Assembly (NCBI RefSeq): GCF_907165205.1
Contig: NC_058189.1
Coordinates: 18,908,001-18,972,000, forward strand
Direction of reading: 5' to 3'
DNA from: Coccinella septempunctata
Lineage: Eukaryota > Arthropoda > Insecta > Coleoptera > Coccinellidae
Length of the DNA: 64,000 bases
Shown: positions 36,251 to 48,284 of the stretch, piece after piece
Position numbering within the stretch: position 1 is the first letter of the stretch
How the letters are laid out: each line of letters starts with the position of its first letter
Position numbers and translations under genes: made by a program
Notes under the pieces: model-generated
Database searches by the model: none
What the model saw: the letters and a program-made list of their open reading frames with translations, nothing else
What the model was told of the DNA's origin: nothing

Positions 36251-36411
36251 TTACGGCTGGAACTCACAACTCAACATTCTAGAAATAAGAAATCTTTGAA
36301 ATAGTATTCATCATCTTCTAATGAATAAACACCCCGAGTTTGAAAGAATTCATTCATTTCCGAGACCTAATAACGATTTCAGTATGCAGAGTACGCGAAA
36401 AAAAAGTACCC

Positions 36412-37344
36412 GCTAGATTATCAGAATCAGAAATGGCCAAATGAATTCAATATTTATAGAGAATTAATAAACATATTGAGATTCTTACTGTGATTTATTC
36501 ATATGACTGAAGTAGCTAGAACCTTTTTACATAAAAAACATAATAACCCTATCAATTCAAAATTCATGTCTCTTACATATGAAAATAGTGGACGCTTAAA
36601 ATTTTACGAAGAATTTTTTTAACCTCCTCAGATTGCTTGGATTCTTGTCATCTTACTCAATGAAAGAAATGCTTTTCGCACGTTGGGTGAAATTTACAAG
36701 AAACCTTTTCTAAAAAGTGCCTTTCCACTTTCCGTACAAAATTACGATATATAGGTTAAGGTCAACATTGTTTACATTTTGGGAAGATGAAGTAATTCAA
36801 GGAAGGACATACGTTCAGCCACCGAACATCAACCTTCTAAATTTCATAGCCTACTTGACGACGGATTTTTTTGAACGCACGTTTTATATTATGATTTCTA
36901 TGATACCTATATAGTCAAATTTGAAACCTTATAAATTTTCTATGTTCATATCGGAATGTTGATATTTATGCGGCCGATCGAACAATTCGAGAAGTTCATA
37001 GAGGGCATATTCGAGTTGTGACATTTTGATTAAATCACATTGATATCGTTCCCTACAATATCTGTTAAAGAATGTGAGGAGCTGGTGGAGGCTGGAGTTG
37101 TAGTACATAGATATATTGATTACTCTCTAACCATCATAATTTTTCTGCAATCTCCACAATTCATATCTTCTCAATTCACCCGCTAGGTACTACAGAAATC
37201 AATGCGACATACAAATAAAAAAATAATTTGGGAAGCTGCTGAATACTTCTATGTTCGACTACCCATGACAATAATGCATTAATAGGAAACTAGTATGACC
37301 AGGAGATCTACCTTTATTGGTAGATTAGTATAGCCAGGAGATCC
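36412..37344. other. No gene recognised
   Basis: AT-rich sequence. Open frames are short and of random-looking composition. Confidence 0.5.
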
Positions 37345-37421
37345 TTTTTTTTTTTTTTTTGGTGTAGCAGGGGGAAAATCTGCAAACAGACGAACACACC
37401 CTCTCCTGAGGGGGAACAGTG
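37345..37421 (-). mobile_element. Jockey-A 3' end, severely truncated
   Basis: Poly-T (37345-37360) followed by GGTGTAGCAGGGGGAAAATC and about 60 bp more of the family's 3' UTR. This is a 5'-truncated insertion on the minus strand. Confidence 0.85.
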
Positions 37422-37813
37422 GATATCGATTTTAAATTATATTGAACGAAGATTATTTTTTTATCTCCCCTAATTGAAATTATTTTTTGTAGTTACTGGA
37501 TAACCTAAATAGATGTAAATTAAAACAATTGTTTCTTCTATATAATTTATATTACTCAGAATGAACCCCCTCTATAGAGGTGATAATATGAAAGAAAAAC
37601 GCTATCCTTAATCACAAATTGGCCTTGTGATTGAAAAAAATAGTTCGAAAATCGGCAACTTTAGGTTAGGTTTTTTTCAGAAACGGTACATTTTCGCTGA
37701 ACTAATGTTGGTGTCATTCGATAGTATTTGATCTACTCTATCGTTATGTGACGTTTGATTCACTAGTTTCGGACACCTTGTATGTACAGGTCAAATCTCT
37801 CAAGAAAAATATA
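37422..37813. other. No gene recognised
   Basis: AT-rich sequence with no recognised feature. Confidence 0.45.
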
Positions 37814-38270
37814 CAGTAGACTCTCGAAATAGTGAACAATGCTTATAATGAACTACTCCAAATAGTGAACAAATAAATATTTGCATTAGTACTCTATAAA
37901 ATGAACAACCGAAGCCTATAATTAGTGAACCTGGATAATTTGACAAATCATAACAAGAAAACGATTGTTAAACGTTTTCCTGTTTTCGAGTAAGCATAAA
38001 TATGGCATGATTATTCATTTAAAGCTGAGTAAAAAAGGAGAAATTGTTGAAAAATTATATAAAGGTGGTCGTAATTCAATGTTAGAAGGAAGAATTCTTG
38101 TTAATCCTGGGGTGGAATCCAGTCCTGATTGCGAAACAAAAGGCATCGGAAATCGCACAAAATTATTTAGTATGTTTTATTCGACATGTTTTTTTCTCCT
38201 AAAACTAACTGAAATAACATTTTACAGAGGCCGTAGTGCTGATGTGGGTACATCTGATTGAAGCAATCTA
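37814..38270 (+). mobile_element. pogo/Tigger-like DNA transposon remnant
   Basis: Begins CAGTAGACTCTCGAAATAGT after a TA dinucleotide, resembling pogo-type termini and target. The internal frame from about 38002 reads LKLSKKGEIVEKLYKGG, similar to the CENP-B-type N-terminal helix-turn-helix of pogo transposases. The rest is missing or frameshifted and no right terminus is seen. Confidence 0.4.
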
Positions 38271-40394
38271 AAAATATAGGAATAGACCATTATATTTATT
38301 TAAAGAGGTGTGCTCAATGTATATACCTAAATTTTGAAAACTACTATTTTATTATTTTCTGAATAAATTGGTTTGAGACCTAAATAGTTTAAAATTTAGT
38401 TTTCCTAAAATCCGATTGACACTACGTTATGTCTTATTCGAAACTATGAAAAGGATAAGTATGGAAAAGGGTAAGACTGTTATAATAAATGTTGAAGATT
38501 GACTATATTCAGAACACTAATATCTAACAACAAATAAGCCTAAGGTTCATTCATACGATATTCGACAGTATGAACGATGATCAGAAAGTGCATTTATTGT
38601 TCGTTTAATTTATTATATTCGAAATCATCGATCGACACATATTAATGCAATTTCGGATCATCGTATCGTCGGATATTGTATACATGAACAGTAGGTCTAA
38701 CGTTGTTCAGAGACGTCTATTACTGATACTTAATTGTAGTATGAAATACGATTATTAAACGTCTATTTTTGGTACATTGAAGTCGTTGAAATATAGTCTA
38801 TAATATATGAGTTGTGAACGTTTATAGACGACTGGTTTTCGACGTAATTTCTGAATTACTTAAGTAGTCTAAAAGACGTATATGAAATACGAGTATCAGA
38901 CGTATATAAAATACGAATAGGAGACGTATATCCAGGATTGATTTTATACGTCTACCACGCGGACATTAGTCCTTCTTATTTTGGTCTAATGAAACCGTAA
39001 TAAGTTGACTTATATATGTTTAATAAACGAAAGGTGGTTTCCTGGGGCAGAGCTGATAACCTCTGCAATTTTATTTGAGTTTTATAATATATCCTAATTT
39101 TTATTTCGGGATAAAAGATATTCGATGTCAATATGTTCTGATCTCCTATGGTTTGCAGTACCTACTATTCCCAAAACTAATACAAGCTAAAACAACCATT
39201 ATTTCTATCTTCATAATAATAATGATAGACATCATAATAGTCAAATTAAAACCTTTTTTTTATAGTCTTAACTTACGTATTATGACGGCTTTTTATAGAA
39301 CCATATTGTATATAACCTTTTTCTGTGGATGAGGCAGCGATTAAAGTTTGCATTTTTTTTTTTTAATAAATTGTACTTATTATTTTCGAAAAATTAGAAT
39401 TCAAATAATTCGAACATATTTTATAATCTTAAATTAATTGATAACTCCGTGAGAACATCCAAAGTTCTTTTGTTCTTCTTTAATTAAAAAATCTACTTAA
39501 AATATATAGATCCATTTTAATTATACTATGAGATTTTTTTACACAGTGCTTCATAATCTACCTATAAGATATGCATCGATGAGTATGAATTTCGAAAACC
39601 GAAATCATTTTAGATCCTTTTCGAATTTTTGTTTGTTTGAACTCCTACGTATAGGGCTTTACTCAATTGACGAAATTGACAATCGTTTCCTCACGGGACC
39701 TTCCTAATAATTTCTTGCTCTAAGAAAACTATTTGACTAATCAGCTATTTGAAGGGAAAGTTTAGACATCTATATATTATATGATGTATCAATGAATTAA
39801 ATCGATTGCAAGAGTTACTATGTATCTGAAGCTTGAAATTCTGACGACCGATTCAAAAGTTTGAGCATTATCTAATCAACTATAGCTGCTTGAAGCCCCG
39901 GAAAACAAAACGCGTTTCTATTTCAATGGATTTCCAAAAATTGCATCATTATTAATTCTTTTTATCGATTTGCAATTAACAATATTTTCATTCTCTTCAA
40001 TAAAGACCATGATTTATTCATCAACAATAACGTTATTGCTTCATATCCTTCAGCATTTCATTCATTTACTAGAAATATTTAGGAATGCTATATTATATTA
40101 AGCACATATAACTTAATAATTTTCATGATCGATACTCTGGACATTCTTTCACTTTGTCCTTATTTTGGGTAAATTCAACCCAATTCACTCTTGTGAGATT
40201 CATATTAACCTGTACCTTAAATTACCAATTCATAACAATCACTTTGTTCTCATATACTAACTGTACCAATTTCATTTCATAAATTTTCACGTGCTTTCGC
40301 TTTCGACAAAGTGTTGATATCAGATCTACTTACTGGTTTTGGTTCACCAGTTTCTTTCACCATTATTATCGATTCATTCACCTGATTTACCATT
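38271..40394. other. No gene recognised
   Basis: About 2.1 kb of AT-rich DNA with no coding frame of convincing composition. GACGTATA-type words repeat at 38820-38960. Confidence 0.5.
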
Positions 40395-40790
40395 ATCAGA
40401 TTTACCTACTGGTTTTGATACAAAATCAGATTCACCAGTTTCATTATCAGTTACCTTTGAGTTACCTGATTTATCGTTATCAGATTTACTTACTGGATTT
40501 GATACAAAATCAAACTCACTAGTTTCATTCTCAATTGTCTTTGAGTTACCTGATTTATCGTTATCAGATTTACCTACTGGTTTTGATACGAAATCAAACT
40601 CACCAGTTTCATTCTAAATTATCTTTGAGTTATCTGATTTAACGTTATCAGATTTACCTACTGGTTTTGATACGAAATCAAACTCACCAGTTTCATTCTC
40701 AATTACCTTCGAGTAACCTGATTTATCGTTATCAGGTTTACCTACTGGTTTTGATACAAAATCAAATACACCAGTTTCTCACTTCACCGA
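40395..40790. repeat. 84-bp tandem repeat, about 5 units
   Basis: The phrase CTACTGG.TTTGATAC recurs at 84-bp steps (GG at 40411, 40495, 40579, 40663, 40747). Because 84 is 28 codons, one frame on each strand keeps the same peptide in every unit (plus strand around GFDTKSNSPVSF, minus strand around SKPVGKSDN). Both frames contain stops within the array, so coding use is doubtful. Confidence 0.88.
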
Positions 40791-41739
40791 ATATCTGATT
40801 TTCAATCACTATCAGATTTCTACATGAAGCCATGCTATCAACTCAATAAAGTCCGTACCTGCGTCTTATTGCATCAACTATATGACTTTCCATGACTGCT
40901 GTAAATTTTCTTTTAAACCACCTACTGGTTTCAATTCAATAGAGTTCATACTCGAGTTCATACCAGTTTGTTATTGCATTATATTTTGGATTTCAGTTCA
41001 CTATCAGATTTTTTTTTATCTCATTCTTCAGAAAGGTAGATAACTAATTTTTTTTTTTAATCAGCTCTTGACTAGCAATTATTCAAAGTTTAATAAAATT
41101 CAAATTCAATAGAATATTAGAGAGAATCATTAATGTGAATATGATATTGTAATTTATAATCATCATATCTCTAATTTATATTTGGATACGAAATGAGTCA
41201 TTCCACCTTTTTCATAAATTGAGTACTTATAATCATCATCACAATTTTATCAGCTGTGATTTAAGTTCATTCGAAAAGTACCTTTATCATTCAAATGTTT
41301 TTTTTTTCATTCAACTTCAACTTCATTATTCTTCAGGGTATTGAAATGATTAAAATTATTTCGAATCATAATCTAAGCAAGACTCTAAGACTCAATTGAA
41401 TCCCTTTTTCGTAAGAAAAGCTTCTATCAAGATATGCAGTCGTTTAAAGTGATTTATGAAGTAATGAAATATAAATCAAAGTACTCAACAACCAATTTAG
41501 AAAACAGACATATTCAGGTATTTTGCTATTCCAGCACTCTGTAATATTTTCACCATTAAACAGATTGGTTTTCGAACTTCTACACTAGCATATCATAGTG
41601 TGAATAATATGAAGATTAAGTCATGAAAGTTATATATTTCAATTCTTATTCAGATAATAGAAGACTCAATTGAAATTTTTTTGAAGCCGTTGAAGCAGGT
41701 AGATGTGTTGAATGATACCAGTGCGATACGTCATCTCTC
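40791..41739. other. No gene recognised
   Basis: AT-rich DNA with decayed traces of the preceding repeat (to about 40990) and poly-T tracts. Confidence 0.5.
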
Positions 41740-42083
41740 GTGTTGTAAAAGAGAAAGTGGAAGAGAAAGTCGAAGTGAAAGTGTACACTAGCGAAGCTAC
41801 GGAATTTTTGATTCCGTCTACGAAACTTCCGAAGTTTTTTGTAAGTTCTATAAGTGTATGTGTTATAGAGCGGAAATTCGTTCAAATTCAGTGTATTCAG
41901 TGTCGAGTCCAGATCCATTGATCGATGGTTCCACGGATATCACTGGTGAGTCGATTTATTTTTCTTATAGTATAGAAAATATATAACTTAGCCACATAGC
42001 TTAGTAGTAACATATTAGTGAGTATTTCCAATATTCATTATTACACAGAAATACCTCATATAGTTCAATACGTACAAAAAGCC

Positions 42084-43604
42084 ATGTCGGAGGTCTCAGA
42101 CAATGAGAGCTCCTACATGGAAGCTACGGACACCGAAGAATTCATCGATAGAGAAGCAGAGGAGCTTGTAAGGCTCAAAGAAGAGAATGAGCAATTGAAG
42201 GCTCAAATAAATAAATTAACTGAAACCGTAGCTCAGTTGGTCGGGGAGATACGCCTCTTGAGAGAGGAAGTTAATAAGAATAAAGCGCCTCAATCCCCTA
42301 GTTTTGCGGAAATTGCAAAACACATTACGGCACAGAAATCCCCCACATTTGCAGAAATTGCAAAGCCGGTAGCGGTCCCCAAAAATTCCTCCAAACAGGA
42401 AGTAGCTCCAGAACCGGAAAAGAAGAAAAATTTTGCAACTCAAGTTGCAAAAGCCCAGAACGCGCCACCCACAAAACGCGCGCGTAAAGAAAGTGCATCT
42501 TCAGACGAAGAGACCGCAAAAAAAGCAACGGAGATACCTAAAAAAGGTAAAATTCCACCCATCACGACGATGGGTACAGCCTCAGCTCAACAGAAAACCA
42601 CTCCAGTGGAGGAGAGGAAAGAAAAAATCCCCCCAGTCACCCTGAGAGGTACGTCAGAATGGACGTCAATTTCCAACGCGTTAATGCGAAACGGAATTAA
42701 ATATAGCAGAGCGACAACTGTGAAGGACGGAATTAGGGTCGTTCCACAAACCGCGGAAGACCACAGAAGGATGACGGACTCCCTTCATAAAATAAATAGG
42801 GAGTTTTATACTCTTCAACGGGAGGAAGAAAAGAAAATCTACGCGGTAGTGAGATATCTACCGCTGGATGCAGATATCCCGACGATCCTTGACGACCTCA
42901 AGGATCAAGGGATCGTCGATGCTGAGGTCATAAGAATGACCTCAAATATAACTAAGAGGCCGATGCCCTTATTGCTGGTTAAAACCCAGAATAAGGGTAT
43001 CTTCGAGGTGAGAAGGCTCTACAACATGAACTGTGTTGTTGAACCTAAGAGAAGGACGACCGGGCCTGGACAATGTTATCGCTGTCAGCGATATGGACAT
43101 GCCCAAAGTAGGTGCACTTTTCCATGGAGGTGCGTGAAATGCTCTGGTAATCACAGCTCCAAGGAGTGTACGCTTACCAGGGAGAACGAGGAGCGAAATG
43201 CCTCTTGTGTTCTCTGTGGAGAGCAAGGACATCCAGCCAGCTACAAGGGATGTAGCGAATGGAAGTTGGTCACTAAAAAGACCAAGAGATCGCCAAGATC
43301 GAACCAGACCAGCTCGAGGCCAACACAAAATACACCGAAGCCATCCCAAAACTCTTCGGAAGTGAAGAAACCCCAGGAAACTGCAACCAAAGTGGTCAAA
43401 GAGACGAAGAATCCAGAGAAAAAGACGGAAAAGGCAAAAACCGTCAAAAAAGCCGAAACCAGGAAAGGAATTTCTGGAATCACTGAGGAACTGGATAAGT
43501 TCACGAAAACCCTCCTCAGCACGATGATGCAGAATCTGGAGAAAGAGATTGAGAAGAAGATGCAGCAAATTATTAAGAATATTTATTGGCTGATACGACG
43601 ATAA
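42084..43604 (+). CDS. Jockey-A ORF1 (gag-like, CCHC zinc knuckles)
   Basis: A 506-residue intact frame from the ATG at 42084; upstream only a GTG is in frame. Residues about 25-66 form a heptad-rich coiled coil (LKEENEQLKAQINKLTE). A basic Lys/Pro-rich region follows, then an RNA-binding block with three zinc knuckles near 331-392 (CYRCQRYGH, CVKCSGNH, CVLCGEQGH). The C-terminus is Lys/Glu-rich. Such proteins coat the element RNA in the cytoplasm and carry it to the nucleus. ORF1 ends just inside the beginning of ORF2. Confidence 0.9.
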   Translation: MSEVSDNESSYMEATDTEEFIDREAEELVRLKEENEQLKAQINKLTETVAQLVGEIRLLREEVNKNKAPQSPSFAEIAKHITAQKSPTFAEIAKPVAVPKNSSKQEVAPEPEKKKNFATQVAKAQNAPPTKRARKESASSDEETAKKATEIPKKGKIPPITTMGTASAQQKTTPVEERKEKIPPVTLRGTSEWTSISNALMRNGIKYSRATTVKDGIRVVPQTAEDHRRMTDSLHKINREFYTLQREEEKKIYAVVRYLPLDADIPTILDDLKDQGIVDAEVIRMTSNITKRPMPLLLVKTQNKGIFEVRRLYNMNCVVEPKRRTTGPGQCYRCQRYGHAQSRCTFPWRCVKCSGNHSSKECTLTRENEERNASCVLCGEQGHPASYKGCSEWKLVTKKTKRSPRSNQTSSRPTQNTPKPSQNSSEVKKPQETATKVVKETKNPEKKTEKAKTVKKAETRKGISGITEELDKFTKTLLSTMMQNLEKEIEKKMQQIIKNIYWLIRR

Positions 43605-46031
43605 AGAACAATCTCTTAATCGTCTCTTGGAACGTCGAAGGATTGAGAGCCCGCAGACCAGAATTCGAAGAACTGATTGAAGAGAAGAGACCGGATGTCA
43701 TAGCTCTCCAAGAAACAAGACTTAACCCCAACGTTCGGATAGCATTTCCCAATTACGATATCTACAGAAATGATAGACCTAACAGCACAGGTGGCGTTGC
43801 TATACTGGCTAGAAGGAATATGGATCACCATTTCGACCAAATATTCAATGGACAAGAAGTAGAAGCAATATCGATTATTGTGAATACTAATCGAGGACAA
43901 GTGAAGATTATTTCAACTTATAAATCACCGGATAAGGACATGCTGGAAGAGGATCTAAAAATGCTACTAGAAGGAAGACACCCTAAAATCATAATTGGTG
44001 ATCTCAACTGCAAATCGCAGGAATGGAATAGTAGAGTGGAAAATACCAACGGGAGAAGACTGAAGATTTATGCTGAAAAACTTAATGCAGTTGTGATAGG
44101 ACCTGATATACCGACCTACATACCAAGAGTAAATGGACTATCCGATGTACTGGACATTGTCGTAATGAAAGACATCACTGAAGAAATCAGCATTGATACA
44201 ATAGAAGACGGAACTTCAGACCACAATCCCATAGAATTCATAGTGGGACATGGCCCAAGAAACGAAGAAGAGACACAAACCAAGGATCGCACAGACTGGG
44301 AGAAATATAAGAATTTACTTCAGGAAAAAATCACGGAAATTACCCAAATAAACACCCGGGATGAATTAGATGAAGCAGTTGAAAAATTGGAAAATCAAAT
44401 AAAAGAAGCCTATGAAGAAGGCACCAAGAGAATAAGGAAACCAATTCCGAAACATTCACATGGAGATACGCCAAGGGATATAAAGGAACTTATAAAAAAG
44501 AACAGAAGACTCAGAAAAATTTACAGAACAACAAAAAGAGAAGAAGACAAGAAGAAACTGAATAAGCATAGCCAGATATTGAAAAATGCTTTAACAGAAC
44601 TGCGTAATAACAGATGGCACCAGAGATTAAGGGAACTGAATACAATAGATCACTCGGAAAGCGCCGGGAGAAGATAGGATAACGAATTATATGTTGAAGA
44701 AATTGCCTAGAAAAGGCATAACAGCCTTGACGAATATAACAAACGGAGTGATGAGGACCGAATACTACCCAAAGAGATGGAGAACTGCAGAAATGATAGT
44801 TTTCAACAAGCCTGGAAAGGAACGGAAATTTCCTCAAAATTATAGACCAATCAGCCTACTATCAGCACTAGGAAAAATCGTCGAGAGGGTTATCGCTAAA
44901 AGGCTGAATGAGGAAACAGAAATGTTGAAGATAATTCCACCCGAACAATTTGGATTTCGACGAGAACATTCGACTGAACTCCAATTACTACGGCTCATAG
45001 AATACGTCACCGAAGGAATGCAGACCAAACAGGCCACAGGATTAGTTCTGATGGATATCGAGAGAGCTTTTGATAGAGTATGGCACGAAGGCCTAATCTA
45101 CAAGATGAAAAAAGCAGGATATTCGACCAAGCTATGCAAGATTATAAGGAACTATCTGAGGAATAGAAACTTTTATGTGAAAATAGATGGAGCAACTTCT
45201 CAAACCAGACAATTGGAAGCGGGAGTGCCTCAAGGATCGGTACTTGGACCTCTGCTTTACGTAATATACGTCTATGATATCCCGAAGAATGCTAGAAATA
45301 TGCTCACCTTGTACGCAGATGACACAGGAATAGCGTTCAGACATCGACGCCCAGAGATCATACACCGGAGACTGCAGGAAGCCATAGATGAATTACTCAA
45401 ATGGTGCATCAAATGGAAAATCCAAATCAATGGAAGAAAGACTCAAGCAATATTACTGCAAAAGAGAAGATTGAGGCTGGAAGAAAACCTTGAAGTCGAT
45501 GGAGAAGAGGTTGAATGGAAAAATGAAGCAACATACCTAGGAGTGACGCTTGACAGAGGACTTACATGGAAAAACCACATCAAATGTGCAGTTCATAAAA
45601 CAAAAGCCGCAATGAGTAAACTTTATCCACTCATAGGCAGAAGAAGTCATATGAATAAGAACATCAAGTTGACGATGATTAAAACAATTGCGCGACCACA
45701 ACTCACATATGGATCGGCGGCATGGGGCTTCGCAGCCAAGACCCACATCAAGAAAATACAGGCCACTTAGAATAAACTCCTTAGAATGGCGATGGACGTA
45801 CCCTGGTTTGTTAGGAACAAACAAATCTACAAGGACTTGGAATGGGAACCAGTTACAGAATTTATGAAGAGAAAGGCGGAAAGGGTATTCGACAAAGCCA
45901 AACAACATCCAAATGAGGAACTACGAAGATTAGTCGACTATGATCCAACAGAAGAAGCTAGAAGGTCAAAAACCTACCACCGAAGACCGAGAGATCAATT
46001 AAGGATTTTAAGTAACCAAAGAAGAGCTTAA
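43586..46031 (+). pseudogene. Jockey-A ORF2 (APE endonuclease and reverse transcriptase), broken
   Basis: The endonuclease (43586-44250) is complete with LQETR, GDLNCK and SDHNP. No ATG is seen at its start. Compared with the copy at 9244, about 300 bp are missing after the linker (DHSES.. at about 44660), which causes a frameshift. The RT is open from about 44650 to 45770 and keeps all motifs (FGFRREHS, LMDIERAFD, AGVPQGS and YADD at 45312-45323). A TAG at 45768-45770 then interrupts the C-terminal domain, which continues to 46031. The copy is dead by two lesions. Confidence 0.88.
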
Positions 46032-46268
46032 CCTATAAAAGCTATGGGCAGCATACAAATATCAACACGACTATGATCGTGTGAGAGTCCAGAAACCATA
46101 ACAGTCAACTGGTTAATAGGCAAAATGCCCGGAACCTATGAAGAAGCAGTTAAGGGTTTTTAGTGGGTCTCGAGCTCAGAGAGTGAGAATCCCCACACTG
46201 TTCCCCCTCAGGAGAGGGTGTGTTCGTCTGTTTTGCAGATTTTCCCCCTGCTACACCAAAAAAAAAAA

Positions 46269-46560
46269 CCCGCCGAGGTAGTCATATTCTGAGAAAAAGT
46301 GTTTGCCGGACGATTCCAAAGTTTGCGTGGACTCGCTCATTCATGTTCGGTGATAACCCCTATAGAAGATCTACAAATCCTAAAGTTCGTGTGCTGAATT
46401 AAGCCAGGTAGTTAATATTTAGTACAATTAATATAGTGCAGATAATCCTCATTTTTTTGGTTAAGTTATTCATTTCCAAACGCGACCTGTTCTGGATTAC
46501 TAAATTATTTGGCGTATGTACAGCGCCTTCATTGTCTAGTCGTATCATTTATTATAAAGG
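46269..46560 (+). other. Histone H4 3' flank, displaced copy
   Basis: CCCGCCGAGGTAGTC and what follows match the H4 downstream flank at 6141-6370 with small indels. This marks where the original H4-to-H2A spacer resumes after the mobile-element block. Confidence 0.75.
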
Positions 46561-46799
46561 AGCAGGTACTTTTGTTTCGGATTTTGTATTCGAAGTATCT
46601 CCTGGAAAAACTCACAGTTGAAGAATTTATCGATGTCCGATACGAGTTCAGGATAATAGAAATGTATTTTTCAGTTTTAATTTTGTCACGATTTTTACTG
46701 AGCAAAAATTGAGACATTTAATGTATATTCATTACCTGTTGATATTTATAATCAAACCCGTAAAAATAAAAGTGCAACAGTAAGCCTCATACTTCGATA

Positions 46800-47480
46800 C
46801 TTCCGATAGAAATTTAGTTTTCAGTGGTCGATTCGACAAAGTATTATATCAATTTCTCAGAAACCAAACCTTAAAATTTCATAGTTTTCGAATTGGGATG
46901 CTTCTGTTGAATTCCAGTTCGAAAGTTTCGATAGAAGTGGAGACTTCAGTGGTCGATTGGACAAAGTATCAAACCAATTTCTAAAAACATTTCTGAATTT
47001 TCACTCACAGTCTGAACCATAATCAATTAAAAAATTGAAATAAGCGATTTGCTCCTGGCTAAATTTTTTGCACTAATGTATCAGGAGCCAATCAGATGGA
47101 AGATTTTGTTGACCTACTGACAATGAACGAAAAATTGAACTTTTTGGTAAAATTTCGTTTTTTCTGGAATCTATATCAGAATCCTTCATCTGACGAATTC
47201 TTGAAAATCTTCAGAGTCTAGTGTATCTCTTGACATTTGTCGCTTAGACAAAGTATGAAACCAATTTCCCAGAAACTGATGGATCCATTCGAACCAAATC
47301 TTGAAATCGGACATAGTTTCCGAATTGGAATGCGTTTGTTGAATTTCTGTTCGACACTATCATTTCGAATGTACTTTTGAATGGTCGATCCGACAAAGTA
47401 TCAGATCAATTACTCAAATATTGTATGATCAATTCGAACCAAATCTCATAATCCCACATAGTTTTCGAGGTGAACCGAAA
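46800..47480 (+). repeat. Histone spacer ~150-bp repeat, several diverged units
   Basis: The words GTGGTCGATTCGACAAAGTA and TTCGAACCAAATCTTGAAAT recur at roughly 150-bp steps, each unit diverged. The same module is found upstream of H1 in inverse orientation (1350-1600 and 59150-59400). The remaining bases to H2A show no gene. Confidence 0.65.
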
Positions 47481-47625
47481 GTTTTGGGCAATTGATAACC
47501 TACTGTGTAGAATGCATTTGTACCTACTGAAAGTAGGAATTTGAATCTACCGGAGGGGACTGAGATCGAGTTACCTCATCGTCGTTCAAATATCATAGCG
47601 AACTTCTTTAGCGATAGTAAGTTGT

Positions 47626-47641
47626 GGCCCTGAAAAGGACC
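47626..47641 (-). promoter_or_regulatory. Histone 3' stem-loop of H2A
   Basis: Minus strand GGTCCTTTTCAGGGCC. One U-G wobble lies in the stem and the loop is the usual UUUC. Confidence 0.9.
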
Positions 47642-47667
47642 TTTCGATAGATCGTGCTGCGAATTAT

Positions 47668-48043
47668 TTACGATTTCTTTTCGGTTTTTTTCGGCAAAAG
47701 TACCGCTTGGATATTTGGTAAAACTCCACCCTGGGCGATAGTTACTCCAGAGAGTAACTTGTTCAATTCTTCGTCGTTTCTAATGGCCAACTGAAGATGG
47801 CGTGGAATGATCCTAGTCTTCTTGTTGTCTCTAGCGGCGTTACCGGCCAATTCCAATACTTCAGCAGCGAGATATTCCATCACGGCTGCCAGATAAACGG
47901 GTGCTCCCGCTCCTACTCGTTCGGCGTAATTTCCCTTTCGCAACAAACGATGGATACGTCCAACGGGAAACTGCAATCCCGCTCTATTTGAACGAGACTT
48001 CGCCTTGCCCTTAACTTTACCACCTTTACCACGACCCCGACAT
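47668..48043 (-). pseudogene. H2A: Histone H2A with a one-base frameshift in codon 3
   Basis: This is the only H2A in the window. The ATG at 48043 is followed by TCGGGGTCGTGG. With one G fewer in the G run (48035-48038) the frame would continue as a normal 124-residue insect H2A; as written it stops after five codons. The rest is unblemished, with the canonical AGLQFPVGRIHRLLR, the acidic patch (ELAGNAARDNKK) and the KKTEKKS tail. H2A pairs with H2B in the nucleosome. A proper stem-loop follows. A homopolymer sequencing or assembly error is at least as likely as a real lesion, since the other 120 codons show no decay. It stands on the same strand as H2B, 7.3 kb away. Confidence 0.85.
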
Positions 48044-48284
48044 GATCAATGTATTAATCAACAGATACTAGACGTTGCTCGATTAATTTCCGTGACGATT
48101 TTGGTAGTCACATAGGAATACATTCGTGCATAATATTCATGCTATTTTCATTCCGCCAATTAGCGGGCGCCATCAGATAGACGCTCTAGAAGGGGCGTGT
48201 TCCTCTATATTGTCGAGTAGCATCCATTCATACTCTTACCCTAGAAATTTTATGATACTTAATCGAACCGACCGCTGAAATCTT
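48044..48284. promoter_or_regulatory. H2A upstream region
   Basis: A CCAAT word lies at 48156-48160 and a GC box-like GGGGCGTG at 48191-48198. In most insects a divergent H2B would begin on the plus strand here; instead Jockey-A sequence starts at about 48285. Confidence 0.4.

Larger units (their letters stand above)
30686..36411. mobile_element. Foldback-like element with satellite-bearing inverted arms
   Basis: The ends GGGTACTTTTTTTTTCGCGT and its complement at 36392-36411 are followed inward by about 170 bp of inverted similarity. Each arm then has an array of a ~150-bp repeat in opposite orientation (left 30850-31320, right 34905-36250). The middle contains nested repeats and a THAP gene copy. 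Long tandem-repeat-bearing TIRs and a THAP protein recall Galileo/foldback members of the P superfamily, but no full transposase was found. The flanks (GTGGCGTC left, GCTAGATT right) do not match as a target duplication. Confidence 0.6.
41740..46268 (+). mobile_element. Jockey-A non-LTR retrotransposon, longest copy
   Basis: About 4.5 kb: 5' UTR (41740-42083), ORF1 gag (42084-43604), ORF2 endonuclease-RT (about 43586-46031), 3' UTR and poly-A (46258-46268). Gag with three CCHC knuckles, an APE endonuclease, an RT without RNase H and a poly-A tail place it in the Jockey group. The sequence after the poly-A is histone H4-H2A spacer. The left flank is unrelated DNA and no target duplication is visible, so one side has been rearranged. 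Confidence 0.88.

Noticed and set aside
40395..40790. CRISPR-like array
   Set aside because: The 84-bp units are contiguous without unique spacers, and the genome is eukaryotic.
42969..43568. 199-codon frame on the minus strand
   Set aside because: Antisense of the intact Jockey-A gag; composition follows from the gag codons.
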